A stretch of DNA of 64,000 nt from an uncultured Alphaproteobacteria bacterium (lineage in GTDB: Bacteria; Pseudomonadota; Alphaproteobacteria; HIMB59; GCA-002718135), in assembly GCA_902612825.1 (NCBI GenBank), contig CACMET010000006.1:1-64000 (forward strand). Reading direction: 5' to 3'. A program made the position numbers and the translations under genes. Numbering within the stretch: position 1 is the first letter of the stretch; the number at the start of each line of letters is the position of its first letter. Below are positions 9,177 to 18,254 of the stretch, piece after piece. The notes below the pieces were generated by a model that saw only the letters and a program-made list of their open reading frames with translations, had not been told where the DNA came from and did not search any database.

Positions 9177-10005
9177 GCCTCTTCATTAAATCATCTAGTT
9201 GATTTAAATCAGAATAATAAAGTGTTAAAGACCCAGAAGAGCCATTATCATTGAATTGTATGGAGGTCTTAAGGCCTATTTTGTCAGAAAGCTCTTTTTC
9301 AAGGTCAATAATATTTGGATCTTTTAATATTTTTTTTGTTTTATTTTTTTTAAATTCAGAAGTTATATTTTCTACCTGTCTAACACTAAGTTTTTTATCA
9401 ATTATTTCTCTAGCCTTATTAATTGAATCTGGTACGCCAATAAGAGCGCGTGCATGTCCCATGGATAGATCGCCATTTATAACCATTTGTTGTATTTTTT
9501 TATCAAGCTCTAATAGTCGCAAAATATTTGAAACATGACTTGAGCTTTTACCAATTAATTTAGCAAGTTTTTCATTATTAACACCCTTTAAGTCAATTAG
9601 TCCTTTGTATGCATTTGCTTCTTCAATAACATTTAAATCTTCTCTTTGAATGTTTTCAATTAAAGCGGCTTCTAAAACATTAGTGTCATCTAGATTTTTA
9701 ATAACACATTCTACTTCGTGCATTCCATTTAATTGACATGCTCTCCACCTTCTTTCCCCAGCGATAATCTGATATTGACCATCTTTTATAGGTTTTATAA
9801 TTATAGGTTGAATTAATCCTTGGTTTTTAATCGAAGATGAAAGCTCTTTAAGATCTTCGTCTTTAAATTTCTTTCTTGGTTGAGATGGGTTTGGGATAAT
9901 TTGAGATATATTAATTTTTTGAATCCCATTACTGCTTTCTGTGTTGTTATTTGTGGTTGATAAAAGAGCTCCTAGGCCCATTCCTAGTTTGTTTTCTTTA
10001 TTCAT
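9163..10005 (-). CDS. parB: Chromosome partitioning protein ParB
   Basis: CTP-dependent clamp that loads at parS and spreads along DNA to mark the origin region for segregation. 280 residues. Motifs: ISQIIPNPSQPRKKF (box I), AGERRWRACQLNG (box II, the GERRxRA CTP-binding motif), NIQREDLNVIEEA (box III), then the helix-turn-helix NEKLAKLIGKSSSHVSNILRLLELD that reads parS, and a C-terminal dimerisation region. Overlaps the end of parA by 8 bases, so the pair is translationally linked. Two parS-like palindromes occur 3 kb upstream at 13247 and 13438, matching its expected target. Confidence 0.97.
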   Translation of the reverse strand: MNKENKLGMGLGALLSTTNNNTESSNGIQKINISQIIPNPSQPRKKFKDEDLKELSSSIKNQGLIQPIIIKPIKDGQYQIIAGERRWRACQLNGMHEVECVIKNLDDTNVLEAALIENIQREDLNVIEEANAYKGLIDLKGVNNEKLAKLIGKSSSHVSNILRLLELDKKIQQMVINGDLSMGHARALIGVPDSINKAREIIDKKLSVRQVENITSEFKKNKTKKILKDPNIIDLEKELSDKIGLKTSIQFNDNGSSGSLTLYYSDLNQLDDLMKRLKKQ

Positions 10006-10771
10006 AGTTTTTATTTTGATTTAAAATTACTTCTTTTGCAAGCTCTATATAAGCCAAAGAGCCTGCGGCTTGTGTATCGTATATCAGTGCTGGCTTACCA
10101 TGGCTGGGAGCTTCAGAAATTTTAACATTTCTGGGAATTGTTGTTTTGTATACTTGATTTCCAAAATGTTGCCTTACGTCTTTCTCTACTAAAGAGCTTA
10201 AGGAGTTTCTTTTATCTAACATTGTTAATAATATTCCTTCAATCTTTAAGTCTTTATTAAAATTTTGTTGAATTAATTTGATCGTTTGCATTAAAGCTGA
10301 AAGCCCTTCAAGAGCAAAAAACTCAGACTGAAGAGGGATTAGTGTTGTATCTGATGCTACTAATGAATTAATTGTAAGTAATCCTAGTGCAGGTGGGCAA
10401 TCTACAAAAATAAAATCAAAATTATTAATCTCTGCAAATATTGATTTAAATATGTACTCTCTGTTTACAAAGTTTGTAAGCTCTACTTCTGCTGCAGCTA
10501 AATCTGTGTTTGCTCCAATTATTTTGAGACCGGGAATTAAGGTTTCTTTTATACCTTCTTCTAAAAGTTTCTTTTCATGAATCATTTCATAAATCGATGG
10601 TTTTCTTTCATCATAATGGAGCCCCAACCCTGTGCTTGCATTACCTTGTGGGTCAGCATCGACAATTAAAACATTTTTTTTCACTGCGGCCAATGAAGTA
10701 GCTAGGTTTATTGTGGTTGTTGTTTTTCCAACACCGCCTTTTTGGTTTGATATAGAGATAATTTTTTTCAC
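9998..10771 (-). CDS. parA: Chromosome partitioning ATPase ParA (Soj)
   Basis: Deviant Walker A ATPase of 257 residues that forms the nucleoid-bound gradient pulling ParB-parS complexes. KGGVGKTTTTINLA near residue 11 contains the signature lysine; DADPQGNASTGLG is the Walker A' region and FIFVDCPPALGLLTINSL the Walker B region, all of the chromosomal Soj/ParA type. Lies between parB (8-base overlap) and rsmG (4-base overlap). It is part of the long minus-strand run from rho to parB. Confidence 0.98.
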   Translation of the reverse strand: MKKIISISNQKGGVGKTTTTINLATSLAAVKKNVLIVDADPQGNASTGLGLHYDERKPSIYEMIHEKKLLEEGIKETLIPGLKIIGANTDLAAAEVELTNFVNREYIFKSIFAEINNFDFIFVDCPPALGLLTINSLVASDTTLIPLQSEFFALEGLSALMQTIKLIQQNFNKDLKIEGILLTMLDKRNSLSSLVEKDVRQHFGNQVYKTTIPRNVKISEAPSHGKPALIYDTQAAGSLAYIELAKEVILNQNKNYE

Positions 10772-11373
10772 AGTTTTTTATATTTGTTTATTTTTAACAC
10801 ATATCCATCACCCTCACTTTGACTTGGATAAAGATCGTATTCGAAGCTAAAGGATTTTTTTGCATCATGTATTTCTTTCTTAACACTTCTTCCTTTTAGA
10901 AAAAGAAGTGATGTATTTTTTTTATTAAAAAAACGTGAATAATCTAATAATTTTACTAATGGAGCAAAGGCCCGACAGATAATAATGTCAAATTTTTGAT
11001 TTTTTATTTTTTCAACCCTTGTACAAATAGTTTTTATTTCTAAATTCTGCTCGTGTGCAAATTCTTTAATAAAGTTTATTTTTTTCATCTTTGAATCAAT
11101 CAATAATATATTTGAATGCCCAAAAATATGTAAGATCACCCCTGGTAACCCAGCACCAGTACCAATGTCTATTATTGATGCATTTTTTTTCAAAATAAAT
11201 TCAGACAACTGCAATGAATCATTAATATGTCTATCCCAAGCAACATCTAATGTGGAGGGCCCTACTAAATTGTGTATTTGGTTGCTTTTTGTTAACTTTA
11301 GTATGTATTTATCGATTAAATCAATTTGCTTTCTGTTAAGATTGTATTTTTTTATTACAGAGCTTTTGTCCAA
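10768..11373 (-). CDS. rsmG: 16S rRNA (guanine527-N7)-methyltransferase RsmG (GidB)
   Basis: SAM-dependent methyltransferase that modifies G527 in the 530 loop of 16S rRNA. 201 residues. The SAM-binding motif IIDIGTGAGLPGVIL is clear near residue 65, preceded by HINDSLQLSEF and followed by the acidic IDSKMKKINFIKEF and CRAFAPLVKLLDYSRFF, all standard for GidB. Separated from mnmG by one base and overlapping parA by 4 bases: the classic gidA-gidB-parA-parB order. Loss of this enzyme in other bacteria gives low-level streptomycin resistance (family knowledge). Confidence 0.97.
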   Translation of the reverse strand: MDKSSVIKKYNLNRKQIDLIDKYILKLTKSNQIHNLVGPSTLDVAWDRHINDSLQLSEFILKKNASIIDIGTGAGLPGVILHIFGHSNILLIDSKMKKINFIKEFAHEQNLEIKTICTRVEKIKNQKFDIIICRAFAPLVKLLDYSRFFNKKNTSLLFLKGRSVKKEIHDAKKSFSFEYDLYPSQSEGDGYVLKINKYKKL

Positions 11374-11374
11374 A

Positions 11375-13240
11375 TTATGCTGCTTTTTTATTTTTATTTT
11401 TTTTAATATATCTAAGAAGTGCTATGGTAGCTGCTGGTGTTACGCCCGATATTCTTGAGGCTGCTCCAAGAGTTGGTGGTTTAATTTTCGATAATTTTTC
11501 TACTATCTCATTAGATAAGCTGCCAACTAGTTTATAATTAGTTGATTTTGGAATTGTTAAGCTTTCTTCTTTTTCAAAATCTTGAATATCCATTCTTTGC
11601 CTATCAAGATAACCTGAGTACTTGGCTTCAATTTCTATTTGTTCTATTACATCGTCTTCTAAATCACATAATTCAGGAAGTATTTTTTTGAGCTTGGTGG
11701 TTGTAATATTAGAAAACGATAAAAGGTCTATGATATTTCTTTTCTTTCCATCTTTGTTTATTTTTATCCCCTTTTTCAAAAGTGCGTCTGGTGAGAATTT
11801 GTGATTTTTTACAAACTTAAAACCTTCTTTTATCCTTCTGGATTTTTTTTCAAATTCTCTTTGCCTATCTATATCAACACAACCTATATCAATTCCAAGG
11901 GGTGTAAGTCTTAAATCTGCATTATCAGCCCGAAGTAAAAGTCTATATTCGGACCTTGAAGTGAACATTCTATATGGCTCTTTAGTTCCTTTTGTAACCA
12001 AATCGTCTATCAAAACACCTATATATCCGGAGGACCTAGGTATTATAAATTCTTTATTGGATGTTGTTTTAAGAGAAGCGTTTATCCCAGCCACTATACC
12101 TTGTGCAGCCGCTTCTTCATATCCAGTTGTTCCATTTATCTGTCCTGCAAAGAATAAGTTTTTAATTTTTTTTGTTTCAAGTGTGTGTGTTAGTTCTTGT
12201 GGGTCAACAAAATCATATTCAATTGCATAAGCAGGTTGTGTAATTGTAACATTTTCTAAACCTTTAATCGTTTTGACAAATTGCTCTTGAATTTCAGTTG
12301 GAAGTGAAGAGGATATTCCGTTTGGATATATTAGATCACTATCTAATCCTTCTGGCTCAAGAAATATCTGATGTGATGACTTATTTTTGAATTTATGAAT
12401 TTTATCTTCAATAGATGGGCAATACCTAGCCCCCATTGATTGTATCTCACCTGAGTACATAGGTGATAGGTTAAGGTTCCGGGCAATTATTTCGTGAGTG
12501 TTTTTATTAGTATGGGTAATAAAACAAGATATTTGTGGAATGTGGATATCTCTGTTGATAAAAGAAAATGGAATAAGCTTTTTATCTGGGTGTTGTTCGT
12601 TTAAGTCATTGAAATTTATAGTTTTTTTAAGTAATCTTGGGGGTGTTCCTGTCTTCAATCTACCTATTGAAAACTTTAACTCTTTGAGCCTTTTTGCAAG
12701 CTTTATTGAGGGTTTATCACCAACTCTTCCAGCTTCTTGTTTTTCCGAACCAATTCTTATTAGCCCTTGTAAGAAAGTGCCTGTTGTTAAAACTACAGAT
12801 TTCGAGGATATCTTTTTGTTATCACCTAGAACAACGCCTATTACCTTATTATTTGAAACAATTAAGTCTTCAACTGGTCCTTCAATAATTTGAAGGTTTT
12901 TTTGGTCAGATACGAGATCATTTACAGCATTTTTATATAAAATTCGGTCTGTTTGAGCTCTTGGACCCCTTACAGCAGCACCTCTACTTGAGTTTAACAT
13001 TCTAAATTGTATACAAGATCTATCTGTAGCTTTAGCCATTATTCCGTCTAAAGCATCTATTTCTTTTACAAGATGCCCTTTTCCAAGACCTCCAATTGCA
13101 GGATTACAAGACATTTCTCCAATTTTTTCAATTTTATGTGTAATTAAGGCTGTTTTTGATCCGGTTCTTGCAGATGCGCATGCTGCTTCTACGCCTGCAT
13201 GCCCCCCACCAATTACAATTACATCAAATTTATTGTTCAT
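11375..13240 (-). CDS. mnmG: tRNA U34 carboxymethylaminomethyl synthesis protein MnmG (GidA)
   Basis: FAD-dependent partner of MnmE that builds cmnm5U at the wobble base of several tRNAs. About 621 residues. The FAD-binding [21 protein letters not shown] opens the protein; [23 protein letters not shown] and TGTPPRL motifs follow, and the C-terminal MnmE-binding helical domain ends in Lys-rich sequence. I choose the ATG at 13240. A GTG at 13252 would add four residues, but that codon lies inside a parS-like palindrome directly behind the mnmE stop, and the purine-rich GAAAAGAGAC before 13240 can serve as ribosome site. Follows mnmE, precedes rsmG by one base. Confidence 0.97.
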   Translation of the reverse strand: MNNKFDVIVIGGGHAGVEAACASARTGSKTALITHKIEKIGEMSCNPAIGGLGKGHLVKEIDALDGIMAKATDRSCIQFRMLNSSRGAAVRGPRAQTDRILYKNAVNDLVSDQKNLQIIEGPVEDLIVSNNKVIGVVLGDNKKISSKSVVLTTGTFLQGLIRIGSEKQEAGRVGDKPSIKLAKRLKELKFSIGRLKTGTPPRLLKKTINFNDLNEQHPDKKLIPFSFINRDIHIPQISCFITHTNKNTHEIIARNLNLSPMYSGEIQSMGARYCPSIEDKIHKFKNKSSHQIFLEPEGLDSDLIYPNGISSSLPTEIQEQFVKTIKGLENVTITQPAYAIEYDFVDPQELTHTLETKKIKNLFFAGQINGTTGYEEAAAQGIVAGINASLKTTSNKEFIIPRSSGYIGVLIDDLVTKGTKEPYRMFTSRSEYRLLLRADNADLRLTPLGIDIGCVDIDRQREFEKKSRRIKEGFKFVKNHKFSPDALLKKGIKINKDGKKRNIIDLLSFSNITTTKLKKILPELCDLEDDVIEQIEIEAKYSGYLDRQRMDIQDFEKEESLTIPKSTNYKLVGSLSNEIVEKLSKIKPPTLGAASRISGVTPAATIALLRYIKKNKNKKAA

Positions 13241-13246
13241 GTCTCT

Positions 13247-13258
13247 TTTCACGTGAAA
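13247..13258. promoter_or_regulatory. parS-like ParB binding site 1
   Basis: TTTCACGTGAAA, a perfect 12-base palindrome equal to the core of the near-universal chromosomal parS (TGTTTCACGTGAAACA). The outer two bases on each side differ. It fits exactly between the mnmE stop codon and the mnmG start used here. ParB is encoded 3 kb downstream on the same strand. Confidence 0.85.
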
Positions 13259-14545
13259 TTACTTACCTATACAAAAATCACTAAATATTATATCTAAAAT
13301 TTTCTCAATATCAAATTTTTGATTAATTCCATCAATATACATAATTGATCTTCTAACATTTTCAGCAGCAATATCTATTTCTTTTAAATCTAATCTTTTA
13401 AGTAGTACAAGGGATTTCTTTAAGCTTTCCATGTGTCTTTCACGTGAAAAGACTGGTCCAGAAATTGGTTTTTTCTTTAATTTAGAAGATATGGTTTTAA
13501 TAAGACGCTCAATTCCATAACCAGATACTGATGAAATATTATGTACCCCACTAATTTTCTTTTTATTAGTATCATATTTTGATTTAACAAATATTTTTGA
13601 TTTTATTTTACTGTAGTTTTTCTTTTCATTGTTTTTGAGAAAAACTATATTTAAATCAGACTTTTCAGCACTCTCTAACGATTTTTCAATACCTATTTTT
13701 TCAATTAAATTCTTATATTTTCTTATTCCAGCTGTATCAATAAATGTATATTTATCTCCTTGTATATCTAAAGTAGAGCTTACTAAATCTGTTGTAGTTC
13801 CTGGTATATTGGTAACTATAGAAACCTCCTTGTTATTTATATAATTTATAAATGAAGATTTTCCCGTATTTGGTTTACCAATAATAGTTATTTTAAAACC
13901 GTCATAAATTTGTCTAGATAAAGCTGATCTTTCAATAATATTTTCAATTTGTTTATATATGTTCTTGTTTTGTTCCTTTACGTTTTTATATATTTCTTTA
14001 GGAAGGTCTTCGTCAGCAAAATCAATTATGGCTTCTATATCTGCTAGAAGTTTTTTTTGTTTATTTAATATTTCATTAACTAATTTATCTAAATTTCCAC
14101 TTAAATTACCAATTGCTATCTTTCTTTGATTTTCAGTTTCTGCATTAACTAAATCATTAATTGTTTCGGCTTCTAAAACACTAAGTTTATCATTGATTAG
14201 AGCTCTTTTGGTAAACTCTCCAGGCTCAGCAAGTCTGATCTGTTTTTTTAATAGGATTTTAGTTATTTTGTTAATTACAGAAATACTTCCATGACAAGAT
14301 ATTTCCGCCATATCCTCCCCTGTATAGCTTTTTGGTGATTTAAAAAAAGTTGTTAGCGTCTGATCTACAACACTCTTTCCGTCTAATAAATTATTTAATG
14401 TAGCAAAGTTTGTTTTAAATTTTTTTTTAGACGATATTGATTTTATTAGTTTATGAGAACTATTTCCTGAAACCCTAAAAACGGCTATACCTGATTTACC
14501 TCTTTGCGTAGCAAGAGCAAAAATTGTCTCTTTGGAAGATTTCAT
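13259..14545 (-). CDS. mnmE: tRNA modification GTPase MnmE (TrmE)
   Basis: GTPase that with MnmG makes the C5 wobble-uridine modification. 428 residues: N-terminal formyl-THF-binding domain (FALATQRGKSGIAVFRVSG; SYTGEDMAEISCHGS), central helical domain, G domain with G1 GKPNTGKSS near residue 220 and G3 DTAG, and the diagnostic C-terminal CIGK. The base-recognition NKxD motif appears as SKYD (VKSKYD), a mild variant. The gene carries a second parS-like site in its coding sequence. Its start is preceded within a few bases by a small inverted repeat (14549-14565: TTGGG/CCCAA) where a Shine-Dalgarno would be expected. 63-base gap to rho upstream. Confidence 0.97.
   Translation of the reverse strand: MKSSKETIFALATQRGKSGIAVFRVSGNSSHKLIKSISSKKKFKTNFATLNNLLDGKSVVDQTLTTFFKSPKSYTGEDMAEISCHGSISVINKITKILLKKQIRLAEPGEFTKRALINDKLSVLEAETINDLVNAETENQRKIAIGNLSGNLDKLVNEILNKQKKLLADIEAIIDFADEDLPKEIYKNVKEQNKNIYKQIENIIERSALSRQIYDGFKITIIGKPNTGKSSFINYINNKEVSIVTNIPGTTTDLVSSTLDIQGDKYTFIDTAGIRKYKNLIEKIGIEKSLESAEKSDLNIVFLKNNEKKNYSKIKSKIFVKSKYDTNKKKISGVHNISSVSGYGIERLIKTISSKLKKKPISGPVFSRERHMESLKKSLVLLKRLDLKEIDIAAENVRRSIMYIDGINQKFDIEKILDIIFSDFCIGK
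13438..13449. promoter_or_regulatory. parS-like ParB binding site 2, inside mnmE
   Basis: A second exact TTTCACGTGAAA core, 191 bases from the first and inside the mnmE reading frame. The flanks extend the symmetry (GTC before, GAC after, one base off register). Two copies of a 12-base palindrome so close together in an AT-rich sequence are very unlikely by chance and fit a small parS cluster. Confidence 0.85.
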
Positions 14546-14608
14546 TTTTTGGGAATTAAACCCAAGATGACATTAAGTAAATAAGAAAGATTATAAAAGA
14601 AATTATAT

Positions 14609-15865
14609 TTATTTAGTTCCCATGCTTTGGAAGAACTCATTGTTAGTTTTTGTATTTTTCATTTTATCTAACAAGAACTCCATAGCTTCTGTACTTCCCA
14701 TTGGGGCTAGTATTTTTCTTAAAATAAAGATTTTTCCTAGCTCATCTTTATCAAGTAATAATTCTTCTTTTCTTGTTCCTGACTTACCAATATCAAAAGC
14801 AGGATAGGTTCTTTTTTGACTAAGTTTTCTATCTAGAACCATTTCACTATTACCAGTACCTTTAAATTCTTCAAAAATAACTTCATCCATTCTGCTTCCT
14901 GTATCTATTAAAGCAGTAGCAATAATTGTTAGAGATCCGCCCTTTTCTACGTTCCTTGCAGCACCGAAAAATCTTTTTGGTCTTTGTAAGGCATTGGCAT
15001 CAACACCACCTGTTAGGACCTTTCCACTAGATGGAACAACAGTATTATAAGCTCTTCCAAGTCTGGTGATTGAATCAAGAAGGATAACAACATCATGTTT
15101 ATATTCAACCAATCTTTTAGCTTTTTCAATTACCATTTCAGCAACCTGAACGTGGCGTGAAGCTGGTTCGTCAAAGGTTGAGCTAATTACTTCACCTTTA
15201 ACCGATCTTTGCATATCAGTTACTTCTTCTGGTCTTTCATCAATTAACAGAACAATCAGTTTAGCGTCTGGACTATTAGCAGTTATAGCATTTGCAATTT
15301 TTTGCATAATTATTGTTTTACCAGTGAAAGGTTGTGCAACAATTAATTGTCTTTGTCCTTTTCCAAGAGGAGCAATAATATCAATTATTCTTTCTGTGTT
15401 ATCCGGCATTGGTTTTTCTTGTTCAAGTTTGAACCTTGCTTCTGGATACAATGGTGTTAAATCTTCAAAGTTAACCCTATTTTTAACTAAATCAGTTTCT
15501 TGACCGTTTATTTTGTTAATTTTAGTTATGGCAAAATATCTTTCTCCTTGCTTTGGAGATCTAATTTCACCCTCAACACTATCACCCGTTCTTAAGCTAA
15601 ATTTTTTAATTTGAGATGGAGAAATATAGATATCATCTGGACCTGGAAGATAATTTGACTCTGAAGACCTTAAAAAACCAAAACCATCTTGCATAATTTC
15701 AATAACCCCTAACCCAGTAATAATTTCACCCTCCTCAGCAATTGTTTTTAGGATGGCAAACATCAAATCTTGCTTTCTAAGAGACGAAGGATTTTCTATA
15801 CCAAGTTTGTCTGCTTGTTTTAAAAGCTCTTGGGGTTCTTTTCCTTTTAATTCTTGTAAATTCAT
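14609..15865 (-). CDS. rho: Transcription termination factor Rho
   Basis: Hexameric RNA-dependent ATPase that ends untranslated transcripts. 418 residues, standard length. N-terminal helical Rho_N ([21 protein letters not shown]), cold-shock-like RNA-binding domain ([35 protein letters not shown]), then the ATPase core with P-loop QPFTGKT, Walker B-type [14 protein letters not shown], and the Q-loop and R-loop region ([31 protein letters not shown]). First gene of the minus-strand run ending at parB. Few intrinsic terminators are visible in the window, so Rho may carry much of the termination work (inference). Confidence 0.98.
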   Translation of the reverse strand: MNLQELKGKEPQELLKQADKLGIENPSSLRKQDLMFAILKTIAEEGEIITGLGVIEIMQDGFGFLRSSESNYLPGPDDIYISPSQIKKFSLRTGDSVEGEIRSPKQGERYFAITKINKINGQETDLVKNRVNFEDLTPLYPEARFKLEQEKPMPDNTERIIDIIAPLGKGQRQLIVAQPFTGKTIIMQKIANAITANSPDAKLIVLLIDERPEEVTDMQRSVKGEVISSTFDEPASRHVQVAEMVIEKAKRLVEYKHDVVILLDSITRLGRAYNTVVPSSGKVLTGGVDANALQRPKRFFGAARNVEKGGSLTIIATALIDTGSRMDEVIFEEFKGTGNSEMVLDRKLSQKRTYPAFDIGKSGTRKEELLLDKDELGKIFILRKILAPMGSTEAMEFLLDKMKNTKTNNEFFQSMGTK

Positions 15866-16286
15866 AATGTTGTTGAGGTAGTTTAGAAATGAAATATTTT
15901 AATAATCAAAATTGAAGTTAATGTCAAAATAATAATAAATATATAATTTATATACTTAATTGTAGTATTAGTTGTAAGGTTAAAAAGTTTAATTATACCT
16001 TTATTATTGTATCATTCTTTATTTACCAACATATGAATATCAACCTCAACAAATATGTTAATTTAAAGAATATTTAAAAAAATTATTATTTTTAAATAAT
16101 TTGCAATCCAATAAATTTCTAATAACTTGTTATTAATTTTGTATAATAAATATATTAACACCCGCCCTATTATATTCAGACAAGTTATTAAGTTGTTAAC
16201 AACACATTTTTAAAACAAAAGAACTATTTCTTAAATTCAAATTATATTTAATAGTGTTTATAACTATAATTTTTATTAACACACTT
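15866..16286. other. 421-base AT-rich divergent gap; candidate replication origin region
   Basis: No gene is visible here. rho and its downstream run leave to the left, maf and its run to the right. The gap is almost pure A/T with three symmetric elements: TAATAAC-TT-GTTATTA (16120-16135), the perfect palindrome GTTGTTAACAAC (16192-16203), and GTGTT...AACAC arms near 16254-16283 just before maf. The neighbours (parAB, gidAB, mnmE, rho on one side, maf-aroE-coaE-dnaQ on the other) are those that often flank oriC in Alphaproteobacteria. I find no clean DnaA box (TTATCCACA), so the origin call is by context. It must also hold the promoters of rho and maf. Confidence 0.4.
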
Positions 16287-16877
16287 ATGCACCAACAATT
16301 TATATTAGCTAGCTCAAGTAAATCTAGATATAAAATTTTGAAAGATGCAGGATTAAATTTCATACAAAAAAAACCAAACTGCAACGAAGAAGATATTAAA
16401 AAAACCATTAACAGAAAAACAAGGCCCGAGATTTTTGCAAAAAAACTTTCTTATGAAAAAGCAAGAAGTGTAAGTAAACAAAAACCGTATGCTAACAAAA
16501 TTGTTTTAGGCTGTGATACAGTCATTTATCACAATGGAAAAATTTTAGATAAAGTAAACTCTATTGAGAAAGCCCGAAAAAAAATCATATCTCTTTCAGG
16601 AAAGACACACCTAATAGTATCGGGACTAACTGTTTGTTTAAATGGCTCTAAGATTTGGGAAAATTACGAAAAAACCCATGTTAAAATTAGAAAACTTAAT
16701 AACAGAGAAATAAACACATATCTAAAAAAAACAGGTAAACAAATACTAAGTTCTGTGGGGTGTTATCAAATAGAAAGTTTAGGGCCAAATATTATTGAGA
16801 GCATAAAAGGAGATTATTTTAATGTTATGGGATTACCTTTATTTAATTTACTAGATTATTTATATTCAAAAAAATGA
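16287..16877 (+). CDS. maf: Maf-family nucleotide pyrophosphatase
   Basis: House-cleaning nucleoside-triphosphate pyrophosphatase of the Maf/YceF type, acting on non-canonical or modified nucleotides. About 196 residues. Signatures: QQFILASSSKSRYKILKDAGL at the start (LASxSxxRxxxL), the central LGCDTVIYHNGKILDK and SLSGKTHLIVSGLTVC, and the C-terminal SVGCYQIESLGPNIIESIKGDYFNVMGLPL. The open frame begins at 16254, but the ATG at 16287 gives the standard Maf N-terminus and is preferred. First gene of a run whose members overlap or abut: aroE begins 4 bases before its end. Substrate class (dTTP/UTP or m7GTP) is not certain. Confidence 0.93.
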   Translation: MHQQFILASSSKSRYKILKDAGLNFIQKKPNCNEEDIKKTINRKTRPEIFAKKLSYEKARSVSKQKPYANKIVLGCDTVIYHNGKILDKVNSIEKARKKIISLSGKTHLIVSGLTVCLNGSKIWENYEKTHVKIRKLNNREINTYLKKTGKQILSSVGCYQIESLGPNIIESIKGDYFNVMGLPLFNLLDYLYSKK

Positions 16878-17656
16878 AAAAACTTTACGTAGTTGGGAAC
16901 AGGGCATCTAAAAGTCTTTCACCAACAATATTTAACCATTGGTTTAAAAAATATAACATTAAAGCAAGTTATGGATATTTAGAGCTTACAAAAAAAAACT
17001 TTCATAAAAAAATAAAGGAGGTTTTGGAAAAAAAAGATACGCTTGGCTTAAATGTGACAATTCCATTTAAAAGCAAAATTATCAAACACCTTGGTAAAAT
17101 AGATAGTCATGCAAAAAAAATTGGTGCGGTAAATTGTGTAACAAATAAAAAAACTATAAATGGGACCAACACTGATTGGACAGGATATTACAAAAGTCTG
17201 CCAAATATTAAGAAAACCAAAAACAAAAAAGTTGTTATTCTGGGTTATGGAGGTGCTTCACACGCCATTCACTATGTTTTAAAGAAGAGGGGCTTTAAGG
17301 ATATTTTAATTTTCAATAGATCTAAGAAAAAAATTAAGTACTCAAACAAGACTGAGTACACAAAAACATATAACGATCTTGAAACACACCTTAAAGGGGT
17401 TTTTTTAATAATTAATACCACACCAATAAACCCCATATTGAAAAAACACCTAAAACTTATTACCAAATCTACAATAGTAAGCGACATTGTTTACAGTCCA
17501 AAGAACACTTCATTTCTTAAACAGTTTCCAAATAATAAAAAGATTTATGGAATATCAATGTTGATCGAACAGGCTAAGCCGTGTTTTAAAATGTGGTTTG
17601 GTAAAAACCCATCTGTAGATAAAAAAATGCTTAACTCTATTTATAAAAAAATTTAA
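16874..17656 (+). CDS. aroE: Shikimate dehydrogenase
   Basis: NADP-dependent reduction of 3-dehydroshikimate in the aromatic amino-acid pathway. 260 residues. The shikimate pocket is visible as NRASKSLSPTIFNHWF (SxSP motif) and NVTIPFKSKI, where the Lys is catalytic; TNTDWTGYYKSL supplies the catalytic Asp. The NADP domain starts at KKVVILGYGGASHAIHYVL (GxGGxxxA) with NRSKKK as the phosphate-recognising turn. Overlaps maf by 4 bases and coaE by one. The coding strand here is unusually poor in G for a plus-strand gene (see findings). Confidence 0.95.
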   Translation: MKKLYVVGNRASKSLSPTIFNHWFKKYNIKASYGYLELTKKNFHKKIKEVLEKKDTLGLNVTIPFKSKIIKHLGKIDSHAKKIGAVNCVTNKKTINGTNTDWTGYYKSLPNIKKTKNKKVVILGYGGASHAIHYVLKKRGFKDILIFNRSKKKIKYSNKTEYTKTYNDLETHLKGVFLIINTTPINPILKKHLKLITKSTIVSDIVYSPKNTSFLKQFPNNKKIYGISMLIEQAKPCFKMWFGKNPSVDKKMLNSIYKKI

Positions 17657-18246
17657 TGACAAAAACCATAGCAATAACAGGCGGTATAGGGTCTGGTAAA
17701 TCTACCTTTTGTAGTAAATTAAAAGAAAAAGGCTTTAAAATTCACAGCTCAGATGAGCAGGTGGCCAAAATATATAAAAACCCTGAAAAAAAATTTGTTA
17801 CTTATTTACGTACCATAGGTTTGTCTAAGTCTATTTCAAAAAAAAACATAGATAAAAAAATTATAACAAAGATTATTTTTGAAAATAAACAGATAAGAAA
17901 AAGGCTCGAGTTATACATATTTAAAATAGTAAGAAAAAAAAGGTCTGATTTTATAAAACAAGAAAAACAAAAAAAAACAAGATTAATATTTATTGAAATA
18001 CCATTATTGTTTGAAAACAATTTAGATAAACAGTTCAACAAAGTAATATCGATAATAGCCTCCAAACGAGTGAGATTTAAAAGATTGAAAAAAACGAGAA
18101 AAATGACTGAAAACCAATTTAAGAATATAACTCGATCTCAAACATCAGATGTTATAAGAAAAAAGAAATCTGATTATGTTATTTATAACAACTCGACATT
18201 AAAGGATTATAAAATTAAGATTAATAAGTTAATAAGTAAACTTTAG
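17656..18246 (+). CDS. coaE: Dephospho-CoA kinase
   Basis: Last step of coenzyme A synthesis: ATP-dependent phosphorylation of the 3'-OH of dephospho-CoA. 196 residues, normal. P-loop GGIGSGKSTFCSKLKEKG opens the protein; HSSDEQVAKIY corresponds to the family SDxxV segment (usually DADxxA), FIEIPLLFENNLDKQFNKVI to the conserved PLLFE block. Very Lys-rich and AT-biased. Start ATG overlaps the aroE stop by one base. dnaQ follows after 8 bases. Confidence 0.93.
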   Translation: MTKTIAITGGIGSGKSTFCSKLKEKGFKIHSSDEQVAKIYKNPEKKFVTYLRTIGLSKSISKKNIDKKIITKIIFENKQIRKRLELYIFKIVRKKRSDFIKQEKQKKTRLIFIEIPLLFENNLDKQFNKVISIIASKRVRFKRLKKTRKMTENQFKNITRSQTSDVIRKKKSDYVIYNNSTLKDYKIKINKLISKL

Positions 18247-18254
18247 TTAACACA

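Noticed and set aside
12498-12893. 131-residue plus-strand frame opposite mnmG
   Set aside because: Antisense to a well-defined mnmG domain and without recognisable features.
15866-16286. dif site in the divergent gap
   Set aside because: No 28-base sequence resembling the XerCD dif pattern (for example GCATAATGTATATTATG-like) could be seen.
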